Positions 25,786 through 37,566 of a stretch of 64,000 nucleotides of DNA are shown here, in pieces. The notes under the pieces were generated by a model. The model ran no database searches. It was not told where the DNA came from and saw only the letters and a program-made list of their open reading frames with translations. How positions within the stretch are numbered: the stretch's first letter is position 1; every line of letters starts with the position of its first letter. The DNA is taken from positions 1 through 64,000 of the forward strand of contig NZ_JADGEW010000006.1 in the NCBI RefSeq assembly GCF_016744155.1, written 5' to 3'. Source of the DNA: Amphritea sp. GTDB lineage: Bacteria > Pseudomonadota > Gammaproteobacteria > Pseudomonadales > Balneatricaceae. A program made the position numbers and the translations under genes.

Positions 25786-27702
25786 ATGCCTGTTATTACC
25801 CTTCCCGATGGCAGCAAACGCGAGTTTGCTAACGCTGTTACTGTATTTGATGTTGCCGCTGATATTGGCGCTGGTCTGGCTAAGGTTGCCCTGGCTGGAA
25901 AAGTAAATGGTGAGCTGGTGGATACCTCCCACACCATTACTGAAGATGCTGATCTGGCCATTGTTACCCCTCGCGATGCGGAAGGTTTGGAGGTGATTCG
26001 CCACTCTTGTGCTCACCTGATGGCGATGGCAGTACAGCAGCTGTTCCCGACGGCCCAGGTTACTATCGGCCCTGTCATCGAAGATGGCTTCTATTACGAC
26101 TTTGCTTATGAACGTCCGTTTACGCCGGAAGATCTGCTGAAGATCGAAGCGGAGATGAAGAAGTTGGTTAAAGCCAATCATCCAATCTCCCGCTCTTTGA
26201 TGACTCGCGATGAAGCTGTGAAGTTGTTCAATGAGAAAGGCGAGAAATACAAAGTTGAGCTGTTGGAAGCGATTCCGGCAGATCAGGATCTGTCCTTCTA
26301 CTCGCAGGGCGACTTTATTGACCTCTGCCGTGGCCCACATGCGCCATCGACCGGACATATTAAAGTATTCAAACTGATGAAGCTGGCGGGTGCCTACTGG
26401 CGTGGTAACTCTGACAATGAGATGTTACAGAGGATCTATGGTACTGCCTGGGGTGATAAGAAAGACCTTAAAGAGCATCTGCACCGTTTGGAAGAGGCTG
26501 AAAAGCGCGACCATCGTAAGCTGGGCAAACAGCTAAACCTGTTCCATCTACAGGAAGAAGCACCGGGTATGGTGTTCTGGCATCCAGATGGCTGGAAACT
26601 GTATCAAACGATTGAACAGTACATGCGTATCAAGCAGCGTCAGCATAACTACGATGAAATTAAGACGCCGCAGGTTGTTGAACGTTCTCTGTGGGAAAAG
26701 TCTGGCCATTGGGATAAGTTCTCTGAAGAGATGTATACCACTCACTCTGAGAACCGTGACTTTGCTATTAAGCCGATGAACTGTCCTTGTCACGTACAGG
26801 TATTCAATCAGGGACTGCGTTCATACCGAGATCTGCCCCTACGTCTGGCAGAATTTGGTTGCTGCCACCGTAATGAGCCTTCAGGTGCGCTGCACGGTAT
26901 TATGCGCGTCCGTGGATTTGTTCAGGATGATGCGCACATCTTCTGTGCCGAAGACGCTATTCAAAGTGAAGTAGCGAAATTTATCGATTTCCTACACGAA
27001 GTTTACGCAGACTTTGGTTTCTCTGAGGTTATTTATAAGCTGTCTACCCGTCCTGAAAAACGGGTAGGTTCTGATGAAGTTTGGGATAAAGCAGAGAAAG
27101 CCTTGGGCGATGCGTTGGATGCAGCCAAACTGGATTGGGATGAGTTGCCAGGCGAGGGCGCTTTCTACGGACCAAAAGTAGAGTTTTCGCTGAAGGATTG
27201 TCTGGGTCGTGTATGGCAGTGTGGTACTATTCAGGTAGACTTCTCTATGCCTGGCCGTTTAGGTGCTCAATTTGTTAACGAATCCGGTGATCGTGAAACA
27301 CCGGTTATGTTACATCGTGCAATTCTGGGTTCATTTGAGCGATTTATCGGTATTCTGATCGAAAACTTTGCCGGTGCGCTGCCAACCTGGTTAGCCCCTC
27401 AGCAAGTGGCAATTTTGAATATTACCGACAAACAGGCGGAATATTGCAGCGAAATTGAAGAAAAACTGACAGAACTTGGATTCTTTGCGTCTGCGGACTT
27501 GAGAAATGAGAAAATCGGCTTTAAAATCCGCGAGCACACAATTCATAAAGTTCCTTATCTGCTGGTAGTCGGTGATAAGGAAGTAGAAGCCGGGTCGGTG
27601 GCTGTTCGTACCCGTACCGGTGAAGATCTCGGCACAATGTCGATTGAAGCGTTTTGCGATCACCTGAAGCAGGATGTTGCTCAGAAAGGTCGCAAAGAAT
27701 AA
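25786..27702 (+). CDS. thrS: Threonyl-tRNA synthetase
   Basis: Charges tRNA-Thr with threonine in the cytosol. The 638-residue class II enzyme has the N-terminal TGS domain, the editing domain with [16 protein letters not shown] (about 74-89), and the catalytic core with the zinc cysteine in [11 protein letters not shown], motif 2 [18 protein letters not shown], and motif 3 region near [11 protein letters not shown]. Length matches the E. coli enzyme (642). ATG start with an AGGAAAAG site. It heads the thrS-infC-rpmI-rplT-pheST-ihfA block. Confidence 0.98.
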   Translation: MPVITLPDGSKREFANAVTVFDVAADIGAGLAKVALAGKVNGELVDTSHTITEDADLAIVTPRDAEGLEVIRHSCAHLMAMAVQQLFPTAQVTIGPVIEDGFYYDFAYERPFTPEDLLKIEAEMKKLVKANHPISRSLMTRDEAVKLFNEKGEKYKVELLEAIPADQDLSFYSQGDFIDLCRGPHAPSTGHIKVFKLMKLAGAYWRGNSDNEMLQRIYGTAWGDKKDLKEHLHRLEEAEKRDHRKLGKQLNLFHLQEEAPGMVFWHPDGWKLYQTIEQYMRIKQRQHNYDEIKTPQVVERSLWEKSGHWDKFSEEMYTTHSENRDFAIKPMNCPCHVQVFNQGLRSYRDLPLRLAEFGCCHRNEPSGALHGIMRVRGFVQDDAHIFCAEDAIQSEVAKFIDFLHEVYADFGFSEVIYKLSTRPEKRVGSDEVWDKAEKALGDALDAAKLDWDELPGEGAFYGPKVEFSLKDCLGRVWQCGTIQVDFSMPGRLGAQFVNESGDRETPVMLHRAILGSFERFIGILIENFAGALPTWLAPQQVAILNITDKQAEYCSEIEEKLTELGFFASADLRNEKIGFKIREHTIHKVPYLLVVGDKEVEAGSVAVRTRTGEDLGTMSIEAFCDHLKQDVAQKGRKE

Positions 27703-27724
27703 TTAATAGATTGGAGATACAGCT

Positions 27725-28267
27725 ATCAAGCGAGATAACAGAAGAGGGCGTAATGAGCGGAATAAGCCGCCTATAAATGAGAATATCAGCGCCCGCGAGT
27801 GTCGGTTGATTGGTCCAGATGGAACACAGATAGGTGTCGTGCCTATTAAAGACGCCCTAGAGGCGGCACAAGAAGTTGGCCTTGACCTGGTACAGATTTC
27901 TGATTCAGATCCTATCGTTTGTAAGGTGATGGATTACGGTAAATATCAGTACGAGAAGAAGAAAGAAGCGAATGCTGCTAAGAAGAAGCAAACGCAGATG
28001 CAGGTTAAGGAAGTAAAATTCCGTCCAAATACGGAAGTAGGGGATTATCAGGTAAAACTACGCAACCTGATACGTTTCCTTGAAGGTGGCGATAAGGCTA
28101 AGGTAACACTTCGTTACCGCGGTCGTGAAATGGCACACCAGGAGTTAGGCATGCAGCTATTAAACCGGATCGAAAAGGATCTGGAAGAGCTGGGTGTCGT
28201 TGAGCAGCGTCCGAAAATGGAAGGCCGCCAACTGATTATGGTCATAGCTCCGAAAAAGAAAAAGTAG
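27725..28267 (+). CDS. infC: Translation initiation factor IF-3, with AUC start codon
   Basis: IF-3 binds the 30S subunit and rejects non-standard start codons. The 180-residue protein matches the family end to end: N-terminal IKRDN then [16 protein letters not shown], the linker [12 protein letters not shown], and C-terminal [17 protein letters not shown]. No ATG, GTG or TTG occurs in frame before residue 28. The reading begins at ATC 27725, with GGAG 8 bases before it, exactly where Pseudomonas IF-3 begins (IKRE). Rare starts on infC (AUU in E. coli) let IF-3 repress its own translation; the same autoregulation is inferred here with AUC. Starting at TTG 27806 would lose conserved residues. 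Confidence 0.94.
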   Translation: MKRDNRRGRNERNKPPINENISARECRLIGPDGTQIGVVPIKDALEAAQEVGLDLVQISDSDPIVCKVMDYGKYQYEKKKEANAAKKKQTQMQVKEVKFRPNTEVGDYQVKLRNLIRFLEGGDKAKVTLRYRGREMAHQELGMQLLNRIEKDLEELGVVEQRPKMEGRQLIMVIAPKKKK

Positions 28268-28281
28268 TCTGACTTAAGCGT

Positions 28282-28325
28282 AAAACCCGTGCTGGCTCTT
28301 CACGAGACAGATACGGGTTTTGTTG
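28282..28325 (+). terminator. Terminator-shaped hairpin between infC and rpmI
   Basis: AAAACCCGT (28282-28290) pairs perfectly with ACGGGTTTT (28313-28321), followed by GTTGTTT. The loop is 22 bases. It lies 45 bases before the rpmI start and may be a partial terminator, a ribosomal-protein leader element, or both. Confidence 0.6.
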
Positions 28326-28370
28326 TTTGCTCAGGTGAAAAATAATTAATGAATGCGTGGGGATTTAGTA

Positions 28371-28565
28371 ATGCCTAAAATGAAATCTTGCAGCGGTGCT
28401 GCAAAACGTTTTAAAAAGACTGCTAGCGGCTTTAAGCACAAGCAATCTCACACAAGCCACATCCTGACTAAGAAGTCGACTAAGCGTAAGCGTCAGCTAC
28501 GTCCGATGATGCAAATTGCAGCTTCAGACAAAGCACTTGTTAAACGCATGCTGCCTTATATCTAA
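28371..28565 (+). CDS. rpmI: 50S ribosomal protein L35
   Basis: A 64-residue basic protein of the large ribosomal subunit. It has the L35 signature [16 protein letters not shown] followed by a lysine-rich middle and the MLPYI end. ATG 28371 gives the normal family length and MPKMK start; an in-frame ATG 18 bases earlier lacks a ribosome site, while GGGGA precedes 28371. Usual neighbour of infC and rplT. Confidence 0.97.
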   Translation: MPKMKSCSGAAKRFKKTASGFKHKQSHTSHILTKKSTKRKRQLRPMMQIAASDKALVKRMLPYI

Positions 28566-28605
28566 GTCGAATTATTTACAAAATCTAAGTTAGGAATAAA
28601 GAATT

Positions 28606-28959
28606 ATGGCACGTGTAAAACGTGGTGTTATCGCACACCGTCGTCACAAGAAGATCCTGAAAAAAGCTAAAGGTTATTACGGAGCTCGTAGCCGTGTATT
28701 CCGCGTAGCTAAACAGGCAGTTATCAAAGCGGGTCAATATGCATACCGCGACCGTCGTCAGCGTAAGCGTCAGTTCCGCGCGCTGTGGATTGCTCGTATC
28801 AATGCTGCTGCCCGTATCAATGGTTTGTCCTACAGCCGCTTTATTGCTGGTCTGAAGAAAGCATCTATCGAGATCGATCGTAAGGTGCTGGCTGATCTGG
28901 CTGTTCACGAAGCGCAAGTTTTTGCTGCTATCGTTGAAAAAGCTAAAGCTGCACTGTAA
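28606..28959 (+). CDS. rplT: 50S ribosomal protein L20
   Basis: A 117-residue, strongly basic primary-binding protein of the large subunit. The opening [18 protein letters not shown], the [19 protein letters not shown] stretch and the [14 protein letters not shown] core are classic L20. In E. coli L20 also represses rpmI-rplT translation; whether the infC-rpmI spacer here binds L20 is not shown. 40 bases after rpmI. Confidence 0.98.
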   Translation: MARVKRGVIAHRRHKKILKKAKGYYGARSRVFRVAKQAVIKAGQYAYRDRRQRKRQFRALWIARINAAARINGLSYSRFIAGLKKASIEIDRKVLADLAVHEAQVFAAIVEKAKAAL

Positions 28960-28995
28960 GACACCCTTACCTTCTGGTAAGTATTGATCGTTGTG

Positions 28996-29030
28996 ATAGG
29001 GGAAGGGTGCAAACTCTTCCCCTATTTTTA
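28996..29030 (+). terminator. Terminator-shaped hairpin just before pheS
   Basis: ATAGGGGAAG (28996-29005) pairs perfectly with CTTCCCCTAT (29016-29025) over a 10-base loop, then TTTTTATTT. It ends about 14 bases before the pheS ATG. E. coli pheST has an attenuator in the same place with a Phe-rich leader peptide; here the 36 bases between rplT and the stem hold no such peptide. Confidence 0.85.
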
Positions 29031-29043
29031 TTTGGAGCGGTAA

Positions 29044-30027
<984 letters not shown>

Positions 30028-30103
30028 GTATTTGTTTACTGAGCTTGCAGTTGAGACGCATAAGACGTCGATGAATAGATAAGAATTTTTCGGAATCAGA
30101 ATT

Positions 30104-32494
30104 ATGAAATTCAGTGAAAAGTGGTTACGTGAACTGGTAAATCCGGCGACTGATACACAAGGTATTGCCGATCAGATTACGATGGCGGGACTGGAAGTTG
30201 ATGAAGTCCTTCCGGTGGCAGGTCAGTTCAGCGGTGTGGTGGTAGGTGAGATCCTCTCCGCCGAGCGGCATCCCAATGCTGACAAGCTGCAAGTATGTCA
30301 GGTATCCGATGGCAGCGAGCAGTTTCAGGTGGTTTGCGGTGCGCCAAACGCCCGTGCCGGTCTGAAAACCGCCTTTGCCAAAGTCGGAGCAGTGTTGAGC
30401 ACTCCCGACGGTGGTGATTTTAAAATTAAGAAGGCGAAGCTACGTCAGATTGAGTCTTTCGGTATGCTTTGTGCTGATGATGAGCTGGGCATCTCCGATG
30501 ACCATGGCGGTATCATGGAGCTGGCCGCTAATGCACCAGTGGGTGCTGATCTGCGTGACTTTCTTCAGCTCGATGATTTTGTCATCGATGTTGACCTGAC
30601 GCCTAACCGGGGTGATTGTCTGTCGATTGCTGGTTTGGCGCGCGAAGTCGGCGTATTGAACAAAGCGGCGGTGTCTTATGTTGACGTTGAGCCGGTTACA
30701 CCGACTATCGACGATACTTTCCCGATTACGCTGGAAGATTCAGAAGGTTGTCCTCGCTATCAGGGTCGAGTGATACGTAATGTGAATATGTCTGCTGAAA
30801 CTCCACAATGGATGGTTCAGAAACTGCAGCGTTGTGGTGTCCGTTCAATCGATCCGGTTGTTGATGTAACCAACTATGTTCTGTTGGAGCTAGGTCAGCC
30901 GTTGCATGCGTTTGACCTGGCTAAGCTAAGCGGCGGTATTGTTGTTCGCAAAGCGAAGCCTGCTGAGAAGCTAACGCTGCTGGACGGTAATGAAGTTGAG
31001 TTAAACGACAAGACTCTGATTATTGCTGATGCGGAGAAAGCCGTAGCGATGGCAGGAATTTTCGGTGGTGCTGAGACCGGCGTTACTGAAGACACTAAGG
31101 ATATTTTCCTGGAGTGTGCTTACTTTAACCCGATCACTATTGCCGGTCGTGCACGTTCTTATGGACTGCATACTGACGCCTCTCACCGTTACGAGCGCGG
31201 TGTTGACTGGCAACTGCAGGGTCGAGCTACTGAACGCGCTACTCAGCTGTTGCTGGATATCGTTGGTGGTGAAGCGGGCCCTGTGGCTGAAGCGGTGGCT
31301 GAAGATAGTCTGCCGACAGCCTCAACGGTTACTTTGCGTCAGAGCAAAGTTAATCAGGTATTGGCGTTTGCGATGCCTGCGGATGAGATTGAAGAGATTC
31401 TGACTCGTCTGGGTATGATTGTTGAGCAAGGCGCTGAGGGTGAATGGACTGTTCAGGTGCCTTCTTACCGTTTCGATATTAGTATTGAGATTGATCTGAT
31501 CGAAGAGCTTGCACGGGTCTATGGTTATAACAATCTGCCCGTTAAAGTACCTACAGCTGAGTTGAACATGATTGCTCATGATGAGTCTAAAGTGACTCTG
31601 AAGAGCGTCCGCAACCAGTTAGTGGGGCGCGGATATCAGGAAGCGATCACCTACAGCTTCATTGAAAAGGGTCTGGCGGCTCAGTTTGATGATAAGCATG
31701 AGGCTAAGGCGCTGGCTAATCCGATCTCTGCTGAGATGGCAGTCATGCGGACCAGTATCTGGCCTGGGTTGGTTAAAGCGTTGCAATACAATCAGAACCG
31801 TCAGCAGCCGCGTGTGCGTCTGTTTGAGACCGGTCAGCGTTTCCTGCCTGAAGGCGATGAGCTGATCCAGGAAAACGTCGTAGCGGGTCTTGTGTGCGGT
31901 CCTCGTCAAGCGGAAGGCTGGAGTGCAGATACTGCTGTTGTGGATTTCTACGACCTTAAAAGTGATGTGGAGACACTGCTTGAGCTGGGCGGCTGTGCTG
32001 AGCAGTTTAGTTTTGTTTCTGAGCGTCATGTGGCTTTGCATCCGGGACAGTCTGCAGCGATTCAGCGTAACGGCAAAACCGTCGGTTATATGGGGGCTCT
32101 GCACCCTGAGCTGGTTAAGTCATTAGGACTGACCGGTCCGGTGTTCCTGTTCGAAATTGTTCAAGCTGTGTTGCTGGACGGTGAGTTGCCGCGCTTTAAT
32201 AACTTGTCTAAATTCCCAGAGAGTCGTCGTGACCTGGCGTTGCTGGTTGATGAAAATGTCGCCTTTGCTGACATCCGTAATCTGGCGCTGCAGAAAGGTG
32301 GTGAATTCCTTAAAGCGGCTACATTGTTCGATGTTTATCAGGGCAAAGGTGTTGAACCTGGTCAAAAAAGCATCGCATTGGGCTTGACCTGGCAGCATCC
32401 TTCGCGCACTCTTAATGATGAAGAGATCAACGAAGTCATTGATTTTGTTGTGTCTGCGCTGAAAAATGAGTACGGTGCTACATTAAGAGAATAA
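30104..32494 (+). CDS. pheT: Phenylalanyl-tRNA synthetase beta subunit
   Basis: 796 residues, as in E. coli (795). Domains in order: an OB-fold tRNA-binding domain near residues 40-150 (VVVGEILSAERHPNADKLQVCQV), the B3/B4 editing domain (TPNRGDCLSIAGLAREVG then VDVTNYVLLELGQPLHAFD), a B5 domain, the catalytic-like core, and a C-terminal ferredoxin-fold anticodon-binding domain (LPRFNNLSKFPESRRDLALLVD). The beta subunit hydrolyses mischarged Tyr-tRNA-Phe. 76 bases after pheS. Confidence 0.98.
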   Translation: MKFSEKWLRELVNPATDTQGIADQITMAGLEVDEVLPVAGQFSGVVVGEILSAERHPNADKLQVCQVSDGSEQFQVVCGAPNARAGLKTAFAKVGAVLSTPDGGDFKIKKAKLRQIESFGMLCADDELGISDDHGGIMELAANAPVGADLRDFLQLDDFVIDVDLTPNRGDCLSIAGLAREVGVLNKAAVSYVDVEPVTPTIDDTFPITLEDSEGCPRYQGRVIRNVNMSAETPQWMVQKLQRCGVRSIDPVVDVTNYVLLELGQPLHAFDLAKLSGGIVVRKAKPAEKLTLLDGNEVELNDKTLIIADAEKAVAMAGIFGGAETGVTEDTKDIFLECAYFNPITIAGRARSYGLHTDASHRYERGVDWQLQGRATERATQLLLDIVGGEAGPVAEAVAEDSLPTASTVTLRQSKVNQVLAFAMPADEIEEILTRLGMIVEQGAEGEWTVQVPSYRFDISIEIDLIEELARVYGYNNLPVKVPTAELNMIAHDESKVTLKSVRNQLVGRGYQEAITYSFIEKGLAAQFDDKHEAKALANPISAEMAVMRTSIWPGLVKALQYNQNRQQPRVRLFETGQRFLPEGDELIQENVVAGLVCGPRQAEGWSADTAVVDFYDLKSDVETLLELGGCAEQFSFVSERHVALHPGQSAAIQRNGKTVGYMGALHPELVKSLGLTGPVFLFEIVQAVLLDGELPRFNNLSKFPESRRDLALLVDENVAFADIRNLALQKGGEFLKAATLFDVYQGKGVEPGQKSIALGLTWQHPSRTLNDEEINEVIDFVVSALKNEYGATLRE

Positions 32495-32512
32495 TCGACA
32501 GGGGTGTTTCTG

Positions 32513-32809
32513 ATGGGCTCTTTGACTAAAGCAGAAATGGCTGAGCGCCTGTATGAAGATCTGGGGCTCAATAAGCGGGAAGCAAAGGAGATGGTTGAAG
32601 CCTTCTTCGATGAGATTCGTATGAGCCTTGCCGAAAACGAGCAGGTAAAGCTCTCGGGTTTTGGTAATTTTGATCTGCGTGACAAACGTGAACGTCCAGG
32701 ACGGAACCCTAAAACCGGGGAAGAGGTGCCAATCTCTGCTCGCCGGGTGGTGACCTTTCGTCCAGGTCAGAAGTTGAAGGAACGTGTAGAGGCTTATGAA
32801 GGAGACTGA
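32513..32809 (+). CDS. ihfA: Integration host factor alpha subunit
   Basis: A 98-residue DNA-bending protein that works as a heterodimer with IhfB in transcription, replication and recombination. The family signature is present: [28 protein letters not shown], then [27 protein letters not shown] with the DNA-intercalating proline in the RPGRNP arm. ATG 32513 is chosen for family length and an AGGGG site; a GTG at 32504 is in frame. It follows pheT by 18 bases, as in other gammaproteobacteria. Confidence 0.97.
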   Translation: MGSLTKAEMAERLYEDLGLNKREAKEMVEAFFDEIRMSLAENEQVKLSGFGNFDLRDKRERPGRNPKTGEEVPISARRVVTFRPGQKLKERVEAYEGD

Positions 32810-33158
32810 TCTAGTCTCGGATGATCTGCCCAGTATTCCTACAAAGCGCTACTTCACCATCGGTGAAGTAGCGCATTTGTGTGAGCTCAAGCCCCATGTG
32901 CTGCGGTATTGGGAGCAGGAGTTTGAGCAGATTAATCCGGTAAAACGTAGTGGTCGACGCTATTATCAGCGCCAGGATGTACTGATTATCCGTCAGATCC
33001 AGGGTTTGCTGCATGACCAGGGTTATACCATCAGCGGTGCACGCCAGTGGCTGAGTGGTGATCAGGCGGTTGATGATACTGCCCGTTATAAGCAACTTCT
33101 GCGACAGACGATTACAGAGCTTGAAGATATTCGTAAGCTACTGAAATCCGTGAAGTAA
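32796..33158 (+). CDS. MerR-family regulator next to ihfA
   Basis: A 120-residue protein with an N-terminal MerR winged helix ([27 protein letters not shown], about 17-43, then [15 protein letters not shown]) and a short helical dimerisation tail. It has no metal-binding or ligand domain, so the signal is unknown. It overlaps the ihfA end by 14 bases. This ihfA-merR-tRNA-Pro order is conserved in Pseudomonas, where this short MerR-like gene is also uncharacterised. Confidence 0.88.
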   Translation: MKETDLVSDDLPSIPTKRYFTIGEVAHLCELKPHVLRYWEQEFEQINPVKRSGRRYYQRQDVLIIRQIQGLLHDQGYTISGARQWLSGDQAVDDTARYKQLLRQTITELEDIRKLLKSVK

Positions 33159-33254
33159 ATCTGTTAAAAAGTTCTTTTCAGATGTTCAGTGTTGGCGTAA
33201 TATAGCCACCTCTGTTTGAGAGCTGAACTGTTTGAGTGTTTAGCTTCTCATCGT

Positions 33255-33331
33255 CGGGACATAGCGCAGCCTGGTAGCGCACTACTCTGGGGGAGTAGGG
33301 GTCGTGGGTTCGAATCCCGCTGTCCCGACCA
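33255..33331 (+). tRNA. tRNA-Pro (GGG)
   Basis: 77 bases including encoded CCA. The 7-base acceptor stem CGGGACA pairs with TGTCCCG, the anticodon stem CTACT/AGTAG encloses CTGGGGG with GGG at positions 34-36, and GGTTCGAATCC forms the T arm. Confidence 0.95.
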
Positions 33332-33341
33332 ATTATTTTAA

Positions 33342-33370
33342 AAAGCCTGCTATTTAGCGGGCTTTTTTGT
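33342..33370 (+). terminator. Terminator after tRNA-Pro
   Basis: AGCCTGC (33344-33350) and GCGGGCT (33357-33363) pair across a 6-base loop, with one G-T pair, followed by T residues. Confidence 0.88.
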
Positions 33371-33570
33371 GTCTGGCGTTTACTTAACTAACTTGATTTA
33401 CTTAAGTAGTAACCACTAATTTTGGTACTGTTTAATGGTTTAATCTGTTTGGAAGCAAAAAAGTAATAACGCTCGCTCTTTCTCCTGACTGTCAAAAAAG
33501 TACAATTGATAGATCTAATCGTCTATTCATTAACTCTCTTGTCCGAAGCAATATAGATGCAGGTCAATGA

Positions 33571-34823
<1,253 letters not shown>

Positions 34824-34856
34824 GGTAATGCTATAGGCGTTGCTTCATTTTAAACA

Positions 34857-34884
34857 AAATACCGGCCTGTGCCGGTATTTTTTT
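34857..34884. terminator. Bidirectional terminator between pobA and rarD
   Basis: AAATACCGGC (34857-34866) pairs perfectly with GCCGGTATTT (34871-34880) across a 4-base loop and is flanked by T on the plus strand and by A on the left, serving both convergent genes. Confidence 0.92.
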
Positions 34885-34903
34885 AGCTGGGCAAAAGTGC
34901 TAG

Positions 34904-35800
34904 TTAAGAGGATGTAGCTTTGTTTCTCCATATCCCTTCAGCTGTAAACAGAATCAGGCCGCTCCAGATCAATGCAAAGGTGACGAGCCGATTTGAATCC
35001 AGAGGTTCATGGTAGACAACGACTGCCAGTATGAAGGCGATACTGGGTGCAGTGTACTGTAGTAGTCCGTTGAGTGTCAGAGTCAGGCGTCGCGCTCCGA
35101 CTGCAAAGCAGATGAGTGGTAGGCTGGTAATAATCCCCGCAGCGACGAGTAGCAAGGATATTTCAATACTTTCAGACAGAAATGCCAATTGGTTTTGCTG
35201 GTTCAGCCAGAACAGGTAGAGCAGGGCGAAAGGGCTGAGCAACAAGGTTTCAATTAGTAGACCTGAGAACGGGTCAACGACTATTCGTTTGCGCAATAAA
35301 CCATAAAAACCAAAGCTGCAGGCGAGAAACAGAGCGACCCAGGGTAGGCTACCAACCAGAACAAGTTGATAGCCTACGCCTGCTACAGCCAATAGGATTG
35401 CTATCCACTGTGCTTTTCGAAGTCGCTCGCCGAGAAATATCATGCCTAATAGCAGGCTGATAAGTGGGTTAATAAAATATCCCAGCGATGTCTCGAGAAT
35501 ACGACCCTGTCCGACAGCCCAGATGAACACTAGCCAGTTAAGGGAAACCAAAATGGCTGAAACAGTGAGGCTTGCTATTAAACGTTTTTGACGGAAATTG
35601 TGAATCAATTCCTGCCAGCGCCCAGAAATTATGATGAACAGAGTCAGGAATACAACTGACCAGATAATCCGGTGGGAGAGGACCTCAAATGGGCTGACAG
35701 AGGCAACGCTTTTGAAATAGATGGGAAATAATCCCCACATCCCATAAGCAGATAGTGCAAACAGAATTCCTCGGTTTTGCTCCTGTGTGTCAGTTCGCAT
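34904..35800 (-). CDS. rarD: RarD-type EamA family transporter
   Basis: About 298 residues with ten hydrophobic segments. The start RGILFALSAYGMWGLFPIYFKS, the SHRIIWS stretch, and NWLVFIWAVGQGRILETSLGYFINPL are typical of RarD, a permease-like protein once linked to chloramphenicol sensitivity; its true substrate is unknown. ATG 35800 is preferred to 35821 on family length; neither has a good ribosome site. It overlaps the upstream membrane-protein gene by 11 bases or more, so the two are probably one transcript. Confidence 0.88.
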   Translation of the reverse strand: MRTDTQEQNRGILFALSAYGMWGLFPIYFKSVASVSPFEVLSHRIIWSVVFLTLFIIISGRWQELIHNFRQKRLIASLTVSAILVSLNWLVFIWAVGQGRILETSLGYFINPLISLLLGMIFLGERLRKAQWIAILLAVAGVGYQLVLVGSLPWVALFLACSFGFYGLLRKRIVVDPFSGLLIETLLLSPFALLYLFWLNQQNQLAFLSESIEISLLLVAAGIITSLPLICFAVGARRLTLTLNGLLQYTAPSIAFILAVVVYHEPLDSNRLVTFALIWSGLILFTAEGIWRNKATSS

Positions 35801-36797
35801 TGAGGTTATCTTTATCAGCATTGCTGAGAGAATTGAGAAGCCAGCGCTGTTGGAATGCTTCGGAGGTGTAGTTCAGCCAGCGGGTCATGATGGCGACAAA
35901 TAGAAAACTGAAAGCGAGCCGTGCCCATAGAACGCCAGACAGGTCAGCGCCAAGGGTCAAAACCAGTAAGGTGTCTTCAATTACGCTGTGGCAAAGACTT
36001 AACAGGCAGAGTGCGGAGAAGCAGTCTTTAGCGCTGATATGACCACTCTGAGCCTCACGGATGAGTAGTCCGCCACCGAAGGATAGCCCTAATGTCACGC
36101 CTATGATGGTTAAGGAGGTTGCCTGAGTGCTGATTCCCAGTAATTTTAACAGGGGTTGTAGCAGCCAGATCATCAGTCGTTCGATATGTATCCAGCGTAA
36201 AAAACGTAGCAGACTCATCAGCGCAGTGATGATCAGAATGATCATGGCAAAGCTTTTAAGCTGGCTTACTCCCCAGCTTAAAAGACTGTCATCGACCACC
36301 GGCGTCTGCCAGATTAGTTCTACGGGTTGTTGCAGCCAGTCTCCCCACTGATAACTTAGGTGTAGAACTATACCGAGCGCCAGTGCAGAGAGGATTCGGA
36401 TTAGCAGTGCGACGATAATTCTGACGCCGGCCTTCTGCACTATACGCAACTCAATTGGTAAGCTATGGGCGATTAACAGCATGCTGCTGAGGACAGTAAC
36501 CTGCGCTACGGTTAGATTTTCCTGTGGGGCTAACTGAAAGAAAATCAGCATGCCGCCATAGATGTTGGTCAGCAGGGTGGTGGTCCATACCAGTCCCATG
36601 GATTCAGGAAGGCCGACCAGATGCATAATAGGTTCCAGAGCCAAACTGATATAAGGGATGGCGCCCACTTCCTCCAATACCTTCACGACGATCAACACCG
36701 GAATCATTATTTTGAACAGCAGCAGGCATACTTCATAGATCTCCCGGGCCAGGCTGGGGAGTGTGTGAAAGAAAAACTGATTAAATAACTGCCGCAT
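35790..36797 (-). CDS. Nucleoside-recognition (Gate) domain membrane protein
   Basis: A 335-residue inner-membrane protein with about eight hydrophobic segments. Two Gate-like repeats are visible: LFKIMIPVLIVVKVLEEVGAIPYI near residue 27 and the second half around IILIITALMSLLRFLRW, each followed by a motif such as LLISHS-type (MLLIAHSLPIELRIVQ and LCLLSLCHSVIEDTLLV). It belongs with the spore-maturation and nucleoside-transporter Gate family; substrate unknown. It is divergent from an Lrp-type regulator, which may control it. Confidence 0.78.
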   Translation of the reverse strand: MRQLFNQFFFHTLPSLAREIYEVCLLLFKIMIPVLIVVKVLEEVGAIPYISLALEPIMHLVGLPESMGLVWTTTLLTNIYGGMLIFFQLAPQENLTVAQVTVLSSMLLIAHSLPIELRIVQKAGVRIIVALLIRILSALALGIVLHLSYQWGDWLQQPVELIWQTPVVDDSLLSWGVSQLKSFAMIILIITALMSLLRFLRWIHIERLMIWLLQPLLKLLGISTQATSLTIIGVTLGLSFGGGLLIREAQSGHISAKDCFSALCLLSLCHSVIEDTLLVLTLGADLSGVLWARLAFSFLFVAIMTRWLNYTSEAFQQRWLLNSLSNADKDNLNAN

Positions 36798-36940
36798 GAT
36801 GGCGTTCCGCTGGAATATTCATTACTGAGGCTAGTCTAAATGAGAATCATGTCTTATTATTTTAATTACTTCCTGTAAACGAAATAATATTTCATTTAAT
36901 GATCTATTAGTTTCTAAAAATTTCATTATTGAGTGCCTTT

Positions 36941-37405
36941 ATGTCATATAAGCTGGATCGAATAGATCGGAGTATTCTCAATATCCTGCAATTGGATAGT
37001 CGAATCAGCAACCAGGACCTGGCAGAACAGATAGGATTATCGCCACCGGCTTGTCTACGCAGAGTGCGTCGCTTGAGAGAGGAGGGGGTTATCATGGCGG
37101 AAGTGGCGCTAATAAATCCCCGAATGGTTGGTCGCTATATCAATATTATTGTTGAAGTTGAGATGGTGCGAGATCAGCTGGATATTTATGACGCTTTCAA
37201 GCGGAAAATGGATGGGGCGGCGGAAGTTACTCAGTGCTATCAGGTGACCGGAGAGGTAGATTTCCTGTTGATGCTCATGGTTGAGGATATGGAGAGCTAT
37301 GAGGCCTTTACTCGAAAGTATCTGTCTACGGATGCTAATTTGAATAAGTTTCGGACATTGATTTCTCTGCGACGGGACAAATTCAGTACTGCGATACCGT
37401 TATAA
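36941..37405 (+). CDS. Lrp/AsnC-family transcriptional regulator
   Basis: A 154-residue regulator from ATG 36941. Residues 4-50 form the helix-turn-helix (LDRIDRSILNILQLDSRISNQDLAEQIGLSPPACLRRVRRLREEGVI) and the rest a RAM domain with the ligand pocket segment YQVTGEVDFLLMLMVEDMESYEAF. These proteins form octamers sensing amino acids. A TTG at 36929 could add 4 residues. It is divergent from the Gate-rarD pair, a plausible target (inference). Confidence 0.92.
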   Translation: MSYKLDRIDRSILNILQLDSRISNQDLAEQIGLSPPACLRRVRRLREEGVIMAEVALINPRMVGRYINIIVEVEMVRDQLDIYDAFKRKMDGAAEVTQCYQVTGEVDFLLMLMVEDMESYEAFTRKYLSTDANLNKFRTLISLRRDKFSTAIPL

Positions 37406-37566
37406 ACAGAGACGTTTTCATATCTAATTAGTTGAACTAACACTATTTGGTAAGGGCGCTGGCTGATATATATCAAGCGGTAATAAGCTTATATCTATAT
37501 AATGCATCATTGGTTATTAATTAGACAGTGAAGGTCGCGCTAGCGTGACTGGCGGTTGGTGTAAGT

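Noticed and set aside
27806-27808. TTG as the infC start
   Set aside because: It would remove the conserved [11 protein letters not shown] stretch; the AUC reading fits homologues from the first residue.
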